Both the position numbers and the translations under genes were made by a program. A stretch of 64,000 nt of DNA from a bacterium (lineage in GTDB: Bacteria > 4484-113 > JAFGCY01): contig JADZFO010000050.1 of NCBI GenBank assembly GCA_020849855.1, positions 1 to 64,000 of the forward strand, in the 5' to 3' direction. Of this stretch, positions 17,014-24,677 are shown one piece after another. Numbering within the stretch: the stretch's first letter is position 1; each line of letters opens with the position of its first letter. The notes below the pieces were generated by a model that saw only the letters and a list, made by a program, of their open reading frames with translations, was not told the DNA's origin and did no database searches.

Positions 17014-19828
17014 CCCCCTGCGCCTCAGCCTGGCCCTGCAGCTGCTTGTTGCGGCAGCGCTGCTTGCCTTCGCCATTCCGGCCGCCGCACACCAGCTGCC
17101 CAACGAGGAAGAGATCCAGCGCCTCAAGAACGCCGGACAGTGGGAGCCGGTGTACCAGAACCTGCTGAGCATGGAAGATCTCACGCACCAGCACCTGCAT
17201 GAAGGCGAGGTGCTGGACCTGATCCTTGATCATTACGGACTGCCGACCCAGATCAGCACGCCCACCCAGCCCAGCGGCGACCTGCGGGTCAACTTTGACG
17301 GCAATGATGTGATCGACGAGCGCGACATCCTGGGCCTGGGCTTTGGCGATCTGGAGCGCGATGCCGCGCTGAATGAAGCCGGGCTGAACAGCCGCGGCGC
17401 CAGCACGACCCTGCCAATCGGCACCGTCGCGCAGAACAACGCGCCCAAGTGCCTGATCCTGCTGATCAAGTTCACCGACCAGGCACCCACCGACAAGAAG
17501 AACCAGGGGGCGGCCAATGACGTCAACCATGACAGCGCCTGGGCCGAGGACCGCTGGTTCGACCTGACTACCCCGGGTGCGCTGGAAGACGCATCGGTGG
17601 CGCACTTCTACAAGCAGAACAGCTATGGCAAGCTGGAGCTGACCGGCGACTGCTTTGACCAGAGCTTCGGCGCCGGGGGCAATACCGTTGCCGACAGCGA
17701 AGGCTGGATCACCAGCGCCTATACGCGGGCGCAGGTCGTCTCGGGCAACAAGAGCTTCTATGAGGTGACCTCCAACGCGATCAGCCAGATTGACCCCCAT
17801 GTCAACTTCAGCAACTACGACTCCAACGGCGATGGTTATCTGGACGGCCTGATCACGATCTATGCCGGCGCCGACGGCGGCGGCGCGAACCAGCTCTGGT
17901 ACTTCCGCTGGGTCTACTCGCCGCAGCTGGTGACCGCCGACAACGTGCGCATTTCAAGCGGCCAGTGGGTTTCCGAGCAGGGCTATTTCTATCTCTTCTG
18001 CCACGAGATGGGGCACGAGCTGGGCCTGCCGGACCTTTACGACACCAACGGCAGCTCCGGCGGTTCGCAGGCCGGCACCGGCTTTTGGTGCATCATGAGC
18101 GGCTGGAGCACTAGCCAGGGCGTCAAGCCGCCCTTCCACGACGCCTGGAGCCGCATGCATATGCGCTGGGTCGACCCGGTGGAGGTCGCCTCACTGGGCT
18201 CGGCCACCAGTCTGACGGTCAACCGCGCCACCAGCGCCAGCCCGGACAACACCGTCTACCGCATCTGGCGCAATGGCGCGATCGGCAAGGAGTTCTTCCT
18301 TGTCGAGTACCGCGACAGCACGCATGGCTATGACGACAGCCTGCCTACCAGCGGCCTTCTGATCTGGCATGTGGACGAGAACCGCTCAAGCGGCCGCAAC
18401 ACGGACAATGCCTTCAGCCCCCAGCGCGTCTGGCTGGAAGTGGCGGACAACGGCAACGACCCCTTCTCCAGCCAGTCCCCCTGGCGCAGCGGCTATAACG
18501 GCCCGGACGGCAAGGACTTCTTCGACGACACCAGCTCACCGAACTCCAGGGACAATGCCGGCGCGACGACGGGCGTGGTCATCGACCCGACATCGGCCAA
18601 CAGCGGCCCCAGCATGACCATGGACGTGACCAACACGACCGGCACGCCGCCCACAGTGAGCTGGGAAAGCCCGAACGCCGGCGCGACTGTCAGCGGCAAC
18701 GTTCTGGTGGACGCGGCCTCCAGCGCCACCGGCAAGGTGGAGTATTACATCAACGACTGCCTGAAGCATGTCGACACCGCGCCGACCTTCGACGGCTTCA
18801 CCTGGGACACGCTGACAGCCCTCAACGGCACGGCGCGCCTGCGGGCCATCGCGGTCAACAGCGGCCAGACCGTGACCGTGATCGACCGCACTGTGACGGT
18901 GAATAACGCCGCCGGCACTGGCAAGAGCGTCATCTACAGCGACAACTTCAACTCCTACACCAGCGACAGCGACAACACCCTGCTGGGCGCCTGGAACCTG
19001 CGTGAAGACGCGATGGGCCTGGATATCCAGTGCCTCAATGCCAGCAGCATCAAGACCGGCCTGACGGGCAAGGTGCTGGCCTTCGCCCAGACCAGCTTCG
19101 CCGCGCCGCCCAACGACCCGGGCCAGGTCGACCCGAATGTCGGCATCTACCAGGGCAACGACCGCGAGTACCTGATGAGCCCGCGCATCAACCTCTCGGG
19201 CTACAACAACCTGCAGCTCAAGTACAAGGTGGCGATGCGCAGCTACTGGACCGGCGAGGCCATCCTGGTGACGCAGATCAGCAGCGACAACGGCGCGACA
19301 TGGAACAAGCTGGAGAGCCTCTCCTGGTACCCCAACAGCCCGCCGCCGGCCTACAACGCCGGCATCTGGGACGGCGACCCGACCTTCAGCAACTTCGCCC
19401 AGCGCACGGTCAGCCTGCAAAGCTACCTGAACCAGGATGTCTACATCCGCTTCTTCTTCGTCGGCGGCCTGACGCCCAGCGTGGGCATGGCCTTTGACGA
19501 CTTCGAAGTCACGGGCGACCCCTTCAGCATCACTTCAGCTTCGCCGAGCCGGCGTCAGATCGGCCAGAGCGTGACCATCACCGGCAACGGCTTCGGGGCG
19601 AGCCAGGGCGACGGCAAGGTGCGTTTCAACAACGGGGCCGGCGGCTTTGTGGAGCAGGCCACGGTGACCAGCTGGAACAACACGCAGATCGTCTGCAATG
19701 TCCCGGCCGGCGCGGTGTCCAACGACCCCAACGGCATCTGGGTCTACAAGAGCACGCAGGAGACCAACAAGCTGCCCTTCAAGATCATCCTTGGCGCGCC
19801 CAGCCTGGGCGGCCTGGGCCAGCTTTAG
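17006..19828 (+). CDS. M6-family (immune inhibitor A-like) secreted zinc metalloprotease
   Basis: 940 residues with a cleavable-looking signal peptide (LALQLLVAAALLAFAIPAAAHQ). A single dockerin-like calcium loop (VNFDGNDVIDERDILGLG) is near residues 92-110. The catalytic motif HEMGHELGLPD begins at about His333, with zinc ligands His333, His337 and the downstream Asp, and Glu334 as base. The M6 domain continues to about residue 540. It is followed by an Ig-like segment (PTVSWESPNAGATVSGNV), a jelly-roll or MAM-like region around the YSDNFNSYTS start, and a C-terminal IPT/TIG domain (about 850-935). Expected to degrade extracellular proteins. Coupled to the preceding cohesin-like lipoprotein. 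Confidence 0.92.
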   Translation: MNSPLRLSLALQLLVAAALLAFAIPAAAHQLPNEEEIQRLKNAGQWEPVYQNLLSMEDLTHQHLHEGEVLDLILDHYGLPTQISTPTQPSGDLRVNFDGNDVIDERDILGLGFGDLERDAALNEAGLNSRGASTTLPIGTVAQNNAPKCLILLIKFTDQAPTDKKNQGAANDVNHDSAWAEDRWFDLTTPGALEDASVAHFYKQNSYGKLELTGDCFDQSFGAGGNTVADSEGWITSAYTRAQVVSGNKSFYEVTSNAISQIDPHVNFSNYDSNGDGYLDGLITIYAGADGGGANQLWYFRWVYSPQLVTADNVRISSGQWVSEQGYFYLFCHEMGHELGLPDLYDTNGSSGGSQAGTGFWCIMSGWSTSQGVKPPFHDAWSRMHMRWVDPVEVASLGSATSLTVNRATSASPDNTVYRIWRNGAIGKEFFLVEYRDSTHGYDDSLPTSGLLIWHVDENRSSGRNTDNAFSPQRVWLEVADNGNDPFSSQSPWRSGYNGPDGKDFFDDTSSPNSRDNAGATTGVVIDPTSANSGPSMTMDVTNTTGTPPTVSWESPNAGATVSGNVLVDAASSATGKVEYYINDCLKHVDTAPTFDGFTWDTLTALNGTARLRAIAVNSGQTVTVIDRTVTVNNAAGTGKSVIYSDNFNSYTSDSDNTLLGAWNLREDAMGLDIQCLNASSIKTGLTGKVLAFAQTSFAAPPNDPGQVDPNVGIYQGNDREYLMSPRINLSGYNNLQLKYKVAMRSYWTGEAILVTQISSDNGATWNKLESLSWYPNSPPPAYNAGIWDGDPTFSNFAQRTVSLQSYLNQDVYIRFFFVGGLTPSVGMAFDDFEVTGDPFSITSASPSRRQIGQSVTITGNGFGASQGDGKVRFNNGAGGFVEQATVTSWNNTQIVCNVPAGAVSNDPNGIWVYKSTQETNKLPFKIILGAPSLGGLGQL

Positions 19829-20511
19829 GCGCGTCGGCAGACGGCAGCAGGAAGCGAGGGATTGACCGCGGGCTTGTCCCCGTCCAGCAGCGATGGTCGA
19901 AGGTCGAAGGTCGAAGGTCGAAGGTCTGAATCGGCAAGTCCGCTGCGGCCCGGTGCATGATGCGCTGCTTTTCGATCCAACAGGAGACACAGAGGCACAG
20001 AGCTTACTGAGGGTACCTCGGCCAGTAGCAGCGCGGCCCTGTCCGCGCGTCTGTCTGTCTGTTGAAGGTCGAAAGTCAAAGGTCGAAGGTCGAAGGTCTG
20101 AATCGGCAAGTCCGCTGCGGCCCGGTGAAATGATGCGCTGCTTCAGATCCAACAGGAGACGCAGAGGCACAGAGCTTCGTGAGGGTGCCTCGGCCAGTAG
20201 CAGCGCGGCCCTGTCCGCGCGTCTGACTGTCGAAGGTCGAAGGTCGAAGGTCGAATGTCTGAATCGGCAAGTCCGCTGCGGCCCGGTGAAATGATGCGCT
20301 GCTTGCGATCCAATAGGAGACGCAGAGGCACAGAGCTTCGTGAGGATGCCTCGATGCTGGGTACGGGCGAGTTGCCGGTCAGCATTGAGGCCGGTGGGGC
20401 CGGTATGCGCGCTGCGCTACCGGCGGCTGCAGGTCACTTGCTCGACGCAACGGCCTGGGATACCAACCCAGACACTTGCACTCGGTCTCAGCGGCTCTTT
20501 GTGAATCCAGG
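19829..20511. other. Non-coding left flank of the accessory island
   Basis: Holds three tandem repeat units (annotated separately) up to about 20353. Then about 160 bp of unique sequence runs to the end of the first island gene. Open frames that cross the repeats are not supported as genes. Confidence 0.6.
19893..20353. repeat. Tandem array of three ~165-bp composite repeat units
   Basis: Each unit has a run of GGTCGAA-type heptamers followed by a conserved core of about 130 bp beginning CTGAATCGGCAAGTCCGCTG. Core starts are at 19926, 20098 and 20259 (spacings 172 and 161 bp). The length difference lies in the heptamer tracts. The third core breaks off after GCCTCG near 20353. Confidence 0.9.
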
Positions 20512-20922
20512 CTAGACATGCGCAGTGGACTGAGCTCCACGCGGAATGCTGAAGAGGTAAGACAGGACTCCAATCAGCAATCCATACAACACCACGCTGG
20601 CGGGCAGTAGGAAGGTCAAAACGAATCTACGTGGATCAGGATCCATGTGCCGGACCATAAAGTCGATAAACTCAGGGTTGATGGTTGAGAACTGCTTCCA
20701 AAGCAGCATGATGAGGCCATTTTCCACTAACGCGATCAACGCGTCGGAACTGAAGCCGTTGGCAAAAGACATAAAGCGGGTTTGCGACATGGCCCGCACA
20801 GTAAAGAAGACCGTTGCTGCTGCCGTAGGGTAGCCCAGCCACGGTGGCCAATGCAGCAAACCGCCAATGCCCAGAGCCAGACCGAAAAGGATTCCAAATG
20901 CCAGGACAAGCCGCCACTGCAT
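20512..20922 (-). CDS. Small integral membrane protein of unknown function
   Basis: 136 residues from the ATG at 20922, which has GAGGTG upstream. About four hydrophobic segments: LVLAFGILFGLALGIGGLL, WLGYPTAAATVFFTV, ALIALVENGLIMLLW and FLLPASVVLYGLLIGVLSYL. I recognise no family motif. First of three minus-strand genes in the repeat-bounded island, whose lower GC content sets it apart from the flanking genes. Confidence 0.6.
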   Translation of the reverse strand: MQWRLVLAFGILFGLALGIGGLLHWPPWLGYPTAAATVFFTVRAMSQTRFMSFANGFSSDALIALVENGLIMLLWKQFSTINPEFIDFMVRHMDPDPRRFVLTFLLPASVVLYGLLIGVLSYLFSIPRGAQSTAHV

Positions 20923-21006
20923 GGATGCACCTCGTTTCAGAGTGTACTGCTTTGCGGCGAGCAATGGCGGAGAACTCTGTTACACAGATAGAATGGAGCG
21001 TGAGAC

Positions 21007-21675
21007 TTAAGGTCGCTGGCGCGGCGCACTCGAGCCCCCGGCTGGCGGCATCTCGCCCAGGCCCGCCCTGCTGAATGCCTCTTTAGCTGTCTCGAGGTAT
21101 TCTTCTACTGGCGCAGGACTCCCAAAGGCCTCCTTTGTCCAGTGGACATTGCTGCCGCTTGAGATGATGCCGGCAATCGGCAAACGAAGGCTATGGCCCC
21201 TTGTACGCAGGTCTTCAGGCAGCGCCCTGAGGCCCCAGACAACCAGCACATACCCACCAAGCCCCTCGCGGGTGGAGCCGTCGGCGTACTTCACAAAGCT
21301 CGCCCGTGTCAGGTAGCTGAAGTCACCGGGGCTGGGATGGCCTGGCTCAACGCAACGCACAGGCAGGCCGGAGTATGGGTTCCTTGCGGGCTGCCAGTCA
21401 TAGTCACTGATTGCAGCATCAAAGCTGGCGGGGTACTCAAGGAAGGGGTAGCGGCTTAGCTCGCTGCTTATCGCCCAGTTTTCCAGCGGGATCATCGCTG
21501 TGCTGGCACTGCGCGTGCTGAGCCTGCGCCGGCTGCGTTCAACATGGTTCGGCAGGAGTATCAACGCAGCAATGCAAGCGGCGAAAAGGAGCGTAGCGGC
21601 AATCAGCGTGAGCAGTCTTTTCGCTCGCCTGCGCGGCGTCTTCGCAGCTGCAGGGGGTTTAGCTCGATGTATCAA
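21007..21675 (-). CDS. Membrane-anchored protein distantly like pseudopilin-type proteins
   Basis: 222 residues: a basic N-terminus, one membrane segment (about residues 20-41, LLTLIAATLLFAACIAALILL), then an exported domain. The block NPYSGLPVRCVEPGHPSPGDFSYL followed by YVLVVWGLRALPED resembles NPYSGAKMQ..PSPGNLVYV..YLLAAYGPLSA in the gene at 38940, so the two are probably related. A prepilin peptidase motif (GFTLxE) is absent. Role unknown; it belongs to the repeat-bounded island. Confidence 0.6.
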   Translation of the reverse strand: MIHRAKPPAAAKTPRRRAKRLLTLIAATLLFAACIAALILLPNHVERSRRRLSTRSASTAMIPLENWAISSELSRYPFLEYPASFDAAISDYDWQPARNPYSGLPVRCVEPGHPSPGDFSYLTRASFVKYADGSTREGLGGYVLVVWGLRALPEDLRTRGHSLRLPIAGIISSGSNVHWTKEAFGSPAPVEEYLETAKEAFSRAGLGEMPPAGGSSAPRQRP

Positions 21676-21752
21676 TGCAGGTCAGCTCCAAGAAGACCAG
21701 GATGGTCATGCCTCATTTGGATAGAGTACCAAAGATAGAATCAACTACAGAC

Positions 21753-21950
21753 TCACTTCCAGTTCGGCGACATGCCTCTGCTTATCTCCGCCGTATCAGC
21801 CCGGGTCCTCAGGCTCACCGTAATCGCGGCCCTGATGTTCTCCAGCGCCAGCTCCTCAGTATCTCCGTGCGACACGCAGCCAGGCAGCGCCTGGCATTCG
21901 ACAACAAAACCGCCGTCTTCTTCGGGTTCAATTGTTACTAGAAAGCGCAT
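21753..21950 (-). CDS. HicB-like antitoxin domain protein (no adjacent HicA)
   Basis: 65 residues of the HicB/UPF0150 fold: MRFLVTIEPEEDGGFVVEC, PGCVSHGDTEELALENI, and the AAITVSL helix. In the family this partial RNase H-like domain neutralises the HicA mRNA interferase. No HicA-like gene (small, with the GSHxxY motif) is present on either side, so it is an orphan or acts on a distant partner. Its presence in the accessory island fits mobile-gene cargo. Confidence 0.75.
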   Translation of the reverse strand: MRFLVTIEPEEDGGFVVECQALPGCVSHGDTEELALENIRAAITVSLRTRADTAEISRGMSPNWK

Positions 21951-21994
21951 GAGTGGATCTTACCGAGGCGGGCTTGATTGACGTCCTTCTCATA

Positions 21995-22300
21995 GTTGAA
22001 TGTCGCAGGTGGTGGGTCGAAAGTCGAAGGTCGAATGTCTGAGTCGGCAAGTCCGCTGCGGCCCGGTGCAGTGATGCGCTGCTTTTCGATCCAACAGGAG
22101 ACGCAAAGGCACAGAGCTGGGCGAGGGTGCCTCGGCCAGTAGCAGCGCGGCCCTGTCCGCGCGTCTGACTGTCTGTTGAAGGTCGGATGTCGCAGGTCGA
22201 AGGTCTGAATCGGCAAGTCCGCTGCGGCCCGGTGAAATGATGCGCTGCTTCAGATCCAACAGGAGACGCAGAGGCACAGAGAGTATTCAGGCTGCCTCGA
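21995..22300. repeat. Tandem array of two ~165-bp composite repeat units
   Basis: Same unit as at 19893-20353: heptamer tract plus core. Core starts are at 22039 and 22205 (spacing 166 bp). The last core again breaks off just after GCCTCG (about 22299), as does the last copy of the left array. Confidence 0.9.
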
Positions 22301-22360
22301 CGCAGCGAACCGGGCGCGGAGCGCGGGCTGCCTGCGCAGCAGGAGCCCGCTCACTGAAGA

Positions 22361-22388
22361 ACGCACGGACGGGGCCGCGCTGCTACTG
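22361..22388 (-). repeat. Inverted copy of the composite-repeat tail
   Basis: 28 bp that match the reverse complement of the unit tail (for example 20195-20222) at 26 of 28 positions. It closes the right side of the island in opposite orientation. Confidence 0.8.
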
Positions 22389-22408
22389 AAATCCGTGGCG
22401 TGCTTCTC

Positions 22409-22436
22409 AATCAGCAATCAGCAATCAGCAATCAGC
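22409..22436. repeat. Perfect heptanucleotide array (AATCAGC)x4
   Basis: Four exact copies of AATCAGC. The period is the same as in the other heptamer tracts but the sequence is different. Confidence 0.9.
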
Positions 22437-22443
22437 ACTTCCC

Positions 22444-22464
22444 GGGCGGGTCTTCGACCCGCCC
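22444..22464 (-). terminator. Strong hairpin after the NUDIX gene
   Basis: A 9-bp perfect GC-rich stem (GGGCGGGTC / GACCCGCCC) with a 3-base loop starts one base after the NUDIX stop codon. There is no clear T-tract, so it may block exonucleases or be a REP-like element instead of a classic terminator. Confidence 0.55.
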
Positions 22465-22465
22465 C

Positions 22466-22975
22466 CTACAGCCCGAACACGCCGCTCTGGACGGCGGCGT
22501 CGCCCGGCAGCTCGTTGATCACCACCAGGCGCGGGCAGTCCTTAAACTTGCTTTGCATGTCCTGGGCCAGCACCTTCTTCAGGCCCGCGGGCTGGAAGTC
22601 GGCCGCCAGCAGCTCTTCCGCGCTGAGCAGCTCCGGGCTGACCAGCTCATTGGGGTCGGGCCTCAGCGAGGCGAGGAAGTCGCCCTCCACCGGGCTGGCC
22701 GGATGGCAGAGGAAGTAGTAGCCGATCTCGTGCATGCGCCGCTCGCCGCGGGCAAAGAAGTTCTCGGCGATATACAGCAGGCGGCTGGGCAGCACTTCGA
22801 TGCCGATCTCCTCGCGCACCTCGCGCACCACCGCCTGGGTCAGGGTCTCGTCCAGCTTCAGGTGCCCGCCCAGCAGGCTGTGGAAAGCCGGGCGCTGGCC
22901 GTCGGCGATGACATTGCTGAGCAGGCGGCCCTGGTGGACGATGACCGCGCGGACGACGAGGTTAAGGGCAAGCAT
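22466..22975 (-). CDS. NUDIX hydrolase
   Basis: 169 residues from the ATG at 22975. A perfect Nudix box is at about residues 37-59 (G-x5-E-x7-REVREEIGI), preceded by the usual strand VVRAVIVHQGRLLSNV. Such enzymes hydrolyse a nucleoside diphosphate linked to another moiety; the substrate cannot be predicted. A longer frame to 23083 exists but is Arg-rich and overlaps the divergent gene. TACAAT six bases before the chosen ATG and no Shine-Dalgarno site support this start and a leaderless transcript. Confidence 0.9.
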   Translation of the reverse strand: MLALNLVVRAVIVHQGRLLSNVIADGQRPAFHSLLGGHLKLDETLTQAVVREVREEIGIEVLPSRLLYIAENFFARGERRMHEIGYYFLCHPASPVEGDFLASLRPDPNELVSPELLSAEELLAADFQPAGLKKVLAQDMQSKFKDCPRLVVINELPGDAAVQSGVFGL

Positions 22976-22981
22976 TGGCTT

Positions 22982-22987
22982 ATTGTA
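22982..22987 (-). promoter_or_regulatory. -10 box of probable leaderless NUDIX promoter
   Basis: TACAAT, six bases (AAGCCA) before the ATG at 22975. Confidence 0.5.
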
Positions 22988-23064
22988 GGCGCGGCAGCCG
23001 CGCGCGCGCGGCCGCAGTCGCCGTGCATGCGCCCGCGTATCCGCTTGCCGGCCGGCGGCGCATC

Positions 23065-23070
23065 TAAAAT
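23065..23070 (+). promoter_or_regulatory. -10 box of probable leaderless monooxygenase promoter
   Basis: TAAAAT, six bases (GGATGC) before the ATG at 23077. The divergent NUDIX promoter lies about 80 bp away. Confidence 0.5.
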
Positions 23071-23076
23071 GGATGC

Positions 23077-23421
23077 ATGCCAAGTGCCCGCATTGATGCC
23101 AGCCAGCCCTGCCTGACCGTGCTCATCACGATCCAGGTTGACGACGAACGCCGCGAGGCCTTCCTTGAAGACATCCGCCGCGCAGTGGATGAGGTGGTGG
23201 CGCCGCTGCCTGGCTTTATCAGCGCCAGCTTCCACCGCCGCACGGACGCCCCCGGCTGCCTGAACTATGCGCAGTGGGAATCCCAGGAGGCCTATCAGGG
23301 CTTCACCCAGAACGCGGCTGTGGCCGAGCGGGTCTGGGGCATCTTCGCCCGCCACGACGCGCACGCGAGTATCGGAAGCTATGAAGTGCTGGGCACGCAC
23401 CTGCCGCCGGGCCAGGACTGA
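23077..23421 (+). CDS. Antibiotic biosynthesis monooxygenase (ABM) domain protein
   Basis: 114 residues forming one dimeric alpha/beta-barrel domain of the ABM type: TVLITIQVDDERREAFLEDIRR, then PGFISASFHRRTDAPGCLNYAQWES and the helix EAYQGFTQN. Members include quinol oxygenases and heme-degrading or stress proteins; no substrate is implied. Divergent from the NUDIX gene and convergent with the DinB cluster. Confidence 0.88.
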   Translation: MPSARIDASQPCLTVLITIQVDDERREAFLEDIRRAVDEVVAPLPGFISASFHRRTDAPGCLNYAQWESQEAYQGFTQNAAVAERVWGIFARHDAHASIGSYEVLGTHLPPGQD

Positions 23422-23433
23422 GCGGCGAAGGCG

Positions 23434-24027
23434 TTAGTCTGCTTCGGCAGTGTTCGCGCCCTGCAGGCGCAGCAGGGTCTGGAGGCTGCCGCGGTGCCCG
23501 CTTTCATGCGCCACCAGGCCCGAGAGGGTCCGCGCCAGACTGGCCGGCCCGCGCCTCGCATAAGCCTGCGCCATTTCTTCTTCGCCCGCAGCGCGCAATT
23601 TCTGCTGATAGCTGTGGAAGAAGTCCTCCGTGCCGGATGTGGGCTGCCATAGCTTCTCAAGCGGCTGCTCCAGCCAGCGCTGGATGGCGGCCCGGCCGTC
23701 CTGCAGACTTTCCAGTGCGGCCTCAGGAGCCCCTGGCCTGAATGTCCAGATGGCTCCCGGATCCCGCGGCTGATTGGTCACGAAGTAGCGCGGGCTGTAA
23801 TCCGCGCCATCCAGCTGGCCGGCGAAAAGCCAGCGCGCGTCAGCGATATGCATCACGAGCTCGCCAAGGCTGAAGCTCCAGCGACCGCTGGGGTCCGCCG
23901 GCCGCAGGGCCCACAGGCTGTCGTCCACCAGCTTGCAGACGCGCTCGCTGCCGCTAAGGCACAGCGCGACAATCGGCAGCCCGTCGCCGACGCTGAGTGC
24001 TGCTCCGGAAGCGCCGCTTTGATCCAT
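23434..24027 (-). CDS. DinB-family protein, copy 1 of 3
   Basis: 197 residues; four-helix DinB/YfiT-like fold. Metal-ligand His residues are expected in LGELVMHIADARWLF and in VAHESGHRGSLQTLLR near the C-terminus. The motif RPADPSGRWSFSLGE is shared with the two upstream copies. Family members include metal-dependent thiol transferases and stress proteins; the reaction here is unknown. Last gene of a three-gene tandem array, nine bases after copy 2. It is the most divergent of the three. Confidence 0.85.
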   Translation of the reverse strand: MDQSGASGAALSVGDGLPIVALCLSGSERVCKLVDDSLWALRPADPSGRWSFSLGELVMHIADARWLFAGQLDGADYSPRYFVTNQPRDPGAIWTFRPGAPEAALESLQDGRAAIQRWLEQPLEKLWQPTSGTEDFFHSYQQKLRAAGEEEMAQAYARRGPASLARTLSGLVAHESGHRGSLQTLLRLQGANTAEAD

Positions 24028-24036
24028 GGATAGAGC

Positions 24037-24621
24037 TTACTCGCTGCCGATACCAAGGCCATGCAGCCGCAAAAGGGCCTGCAGGGCTCCGCGGTGGCCG
24101 GCCTCATGGCAGGCGACAGTAAAGAAGATCCGGTTGAGAGTGGAAGGCCCGCGGCGTTCAGCTTCGCTTGTGTCCTGGCCCTTTTCGCGCTGGCTGGCCA
24201 GATACTGGAGAAAGCTCTGCTGCATTCCGGCGGTCGCGGTCAGGGTCTGCTCATAGGGCAGTGCCATCCAGGGCTCCAGTTCCTCGCGACCGGCTGCCAG
24301 ACTGGCCACTATCTCCTGCGGCCCCGCGGGCTCGCGCCTGCGGGTCCAGATGCCGGAGCTGTCTTTCGGGCTGTCCAGCCAGTACAGCACCGAGCTGTCC
24401 TCTCCGCGCAGCTGCCTGGCGAACATCAGGCGGATATCCGCGCAGTGCATCGCGATCTCGGCAAGACTGAAGCTCCACCTGCCACTGGGGTCCGGCGGGC
24501 GCCAGTCCATAAGCTCCGGCGGAATCAAAGCCGCGACTTGCTCTGTCTGCCTGAAGGTCCGGGCAAGCCAGGGGAGCTGGTCGCCAATGCTTAAAGCCGC
24601 AGCCGGCGCTGAATGATCCAC
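24037..24621 (-). CDS. DinB-family protein, copy 2 of 3
   Basis: 194 residues starting at GTG with AAGGAG seven bases upstream. Same layout as its neighbours: QLPWLARTFRQTEQ, RPPDPSGRWSFSLAEIAMHCAD, and the His pair in VACHEAGHRGALQTLLRLHG. Closest to copy 3 in sequence, so the array grew by tandem duplication. Enzymatic role unknown. Confidence 0.87.
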   Translation of the reverse strand: MDHSAPAAALSIGDQLPWLARTFRQTEQVAALIPPELMDWRPPDPSGRWSFSLAEIAMHCADIRLMFARQLRGEDSSVLYWLDSPKDSSGIWTRRREPAGPQEIVASLAAGREELEPWMALPYEQTLTATAGMQQSFLQYLASQREKGQDTSEAERRGPSTLNRIFFTVACHEAGHRGALQALLRLHGLGIGSE

Positions 24622-24677
24622 TTAGCAGCTCCTTAATCAGCACACTATCGAGGCACAGCTCCCAGGCCCTGCCTTTT

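Larger units (their letters stand above)
21951..22465. other. Non-coding right flank of the accessory island
   Basis: Contains two further composite repeat units, an inverted copy of the unit tail, a perfect heptamer array and a hairpin, each annotated separately. No gene is seen. Confidence 0.6.

Noticed and set aside
19893..20294. Open frames spanning the composite repeats
   Set aside because: The peptides only reflect the repeated DNA (several frames stay open in 7-bp repeats), and there is no start signal.
19893..22300. CRISPR array
   Set aside because: The repeats are about 165 bp composite units in direct contact, with no short repeat/spacer alternation and no cas genes.
19893..22388. 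Classical integron attC array
   Set aside because: No integrase gene and no recognisable attC core sites; the units are tandem and not one per gene.
22444..22464. Part of a tRNA gene
   Set aside because: It is a simple hairpin with no cloverleaf arms around it.
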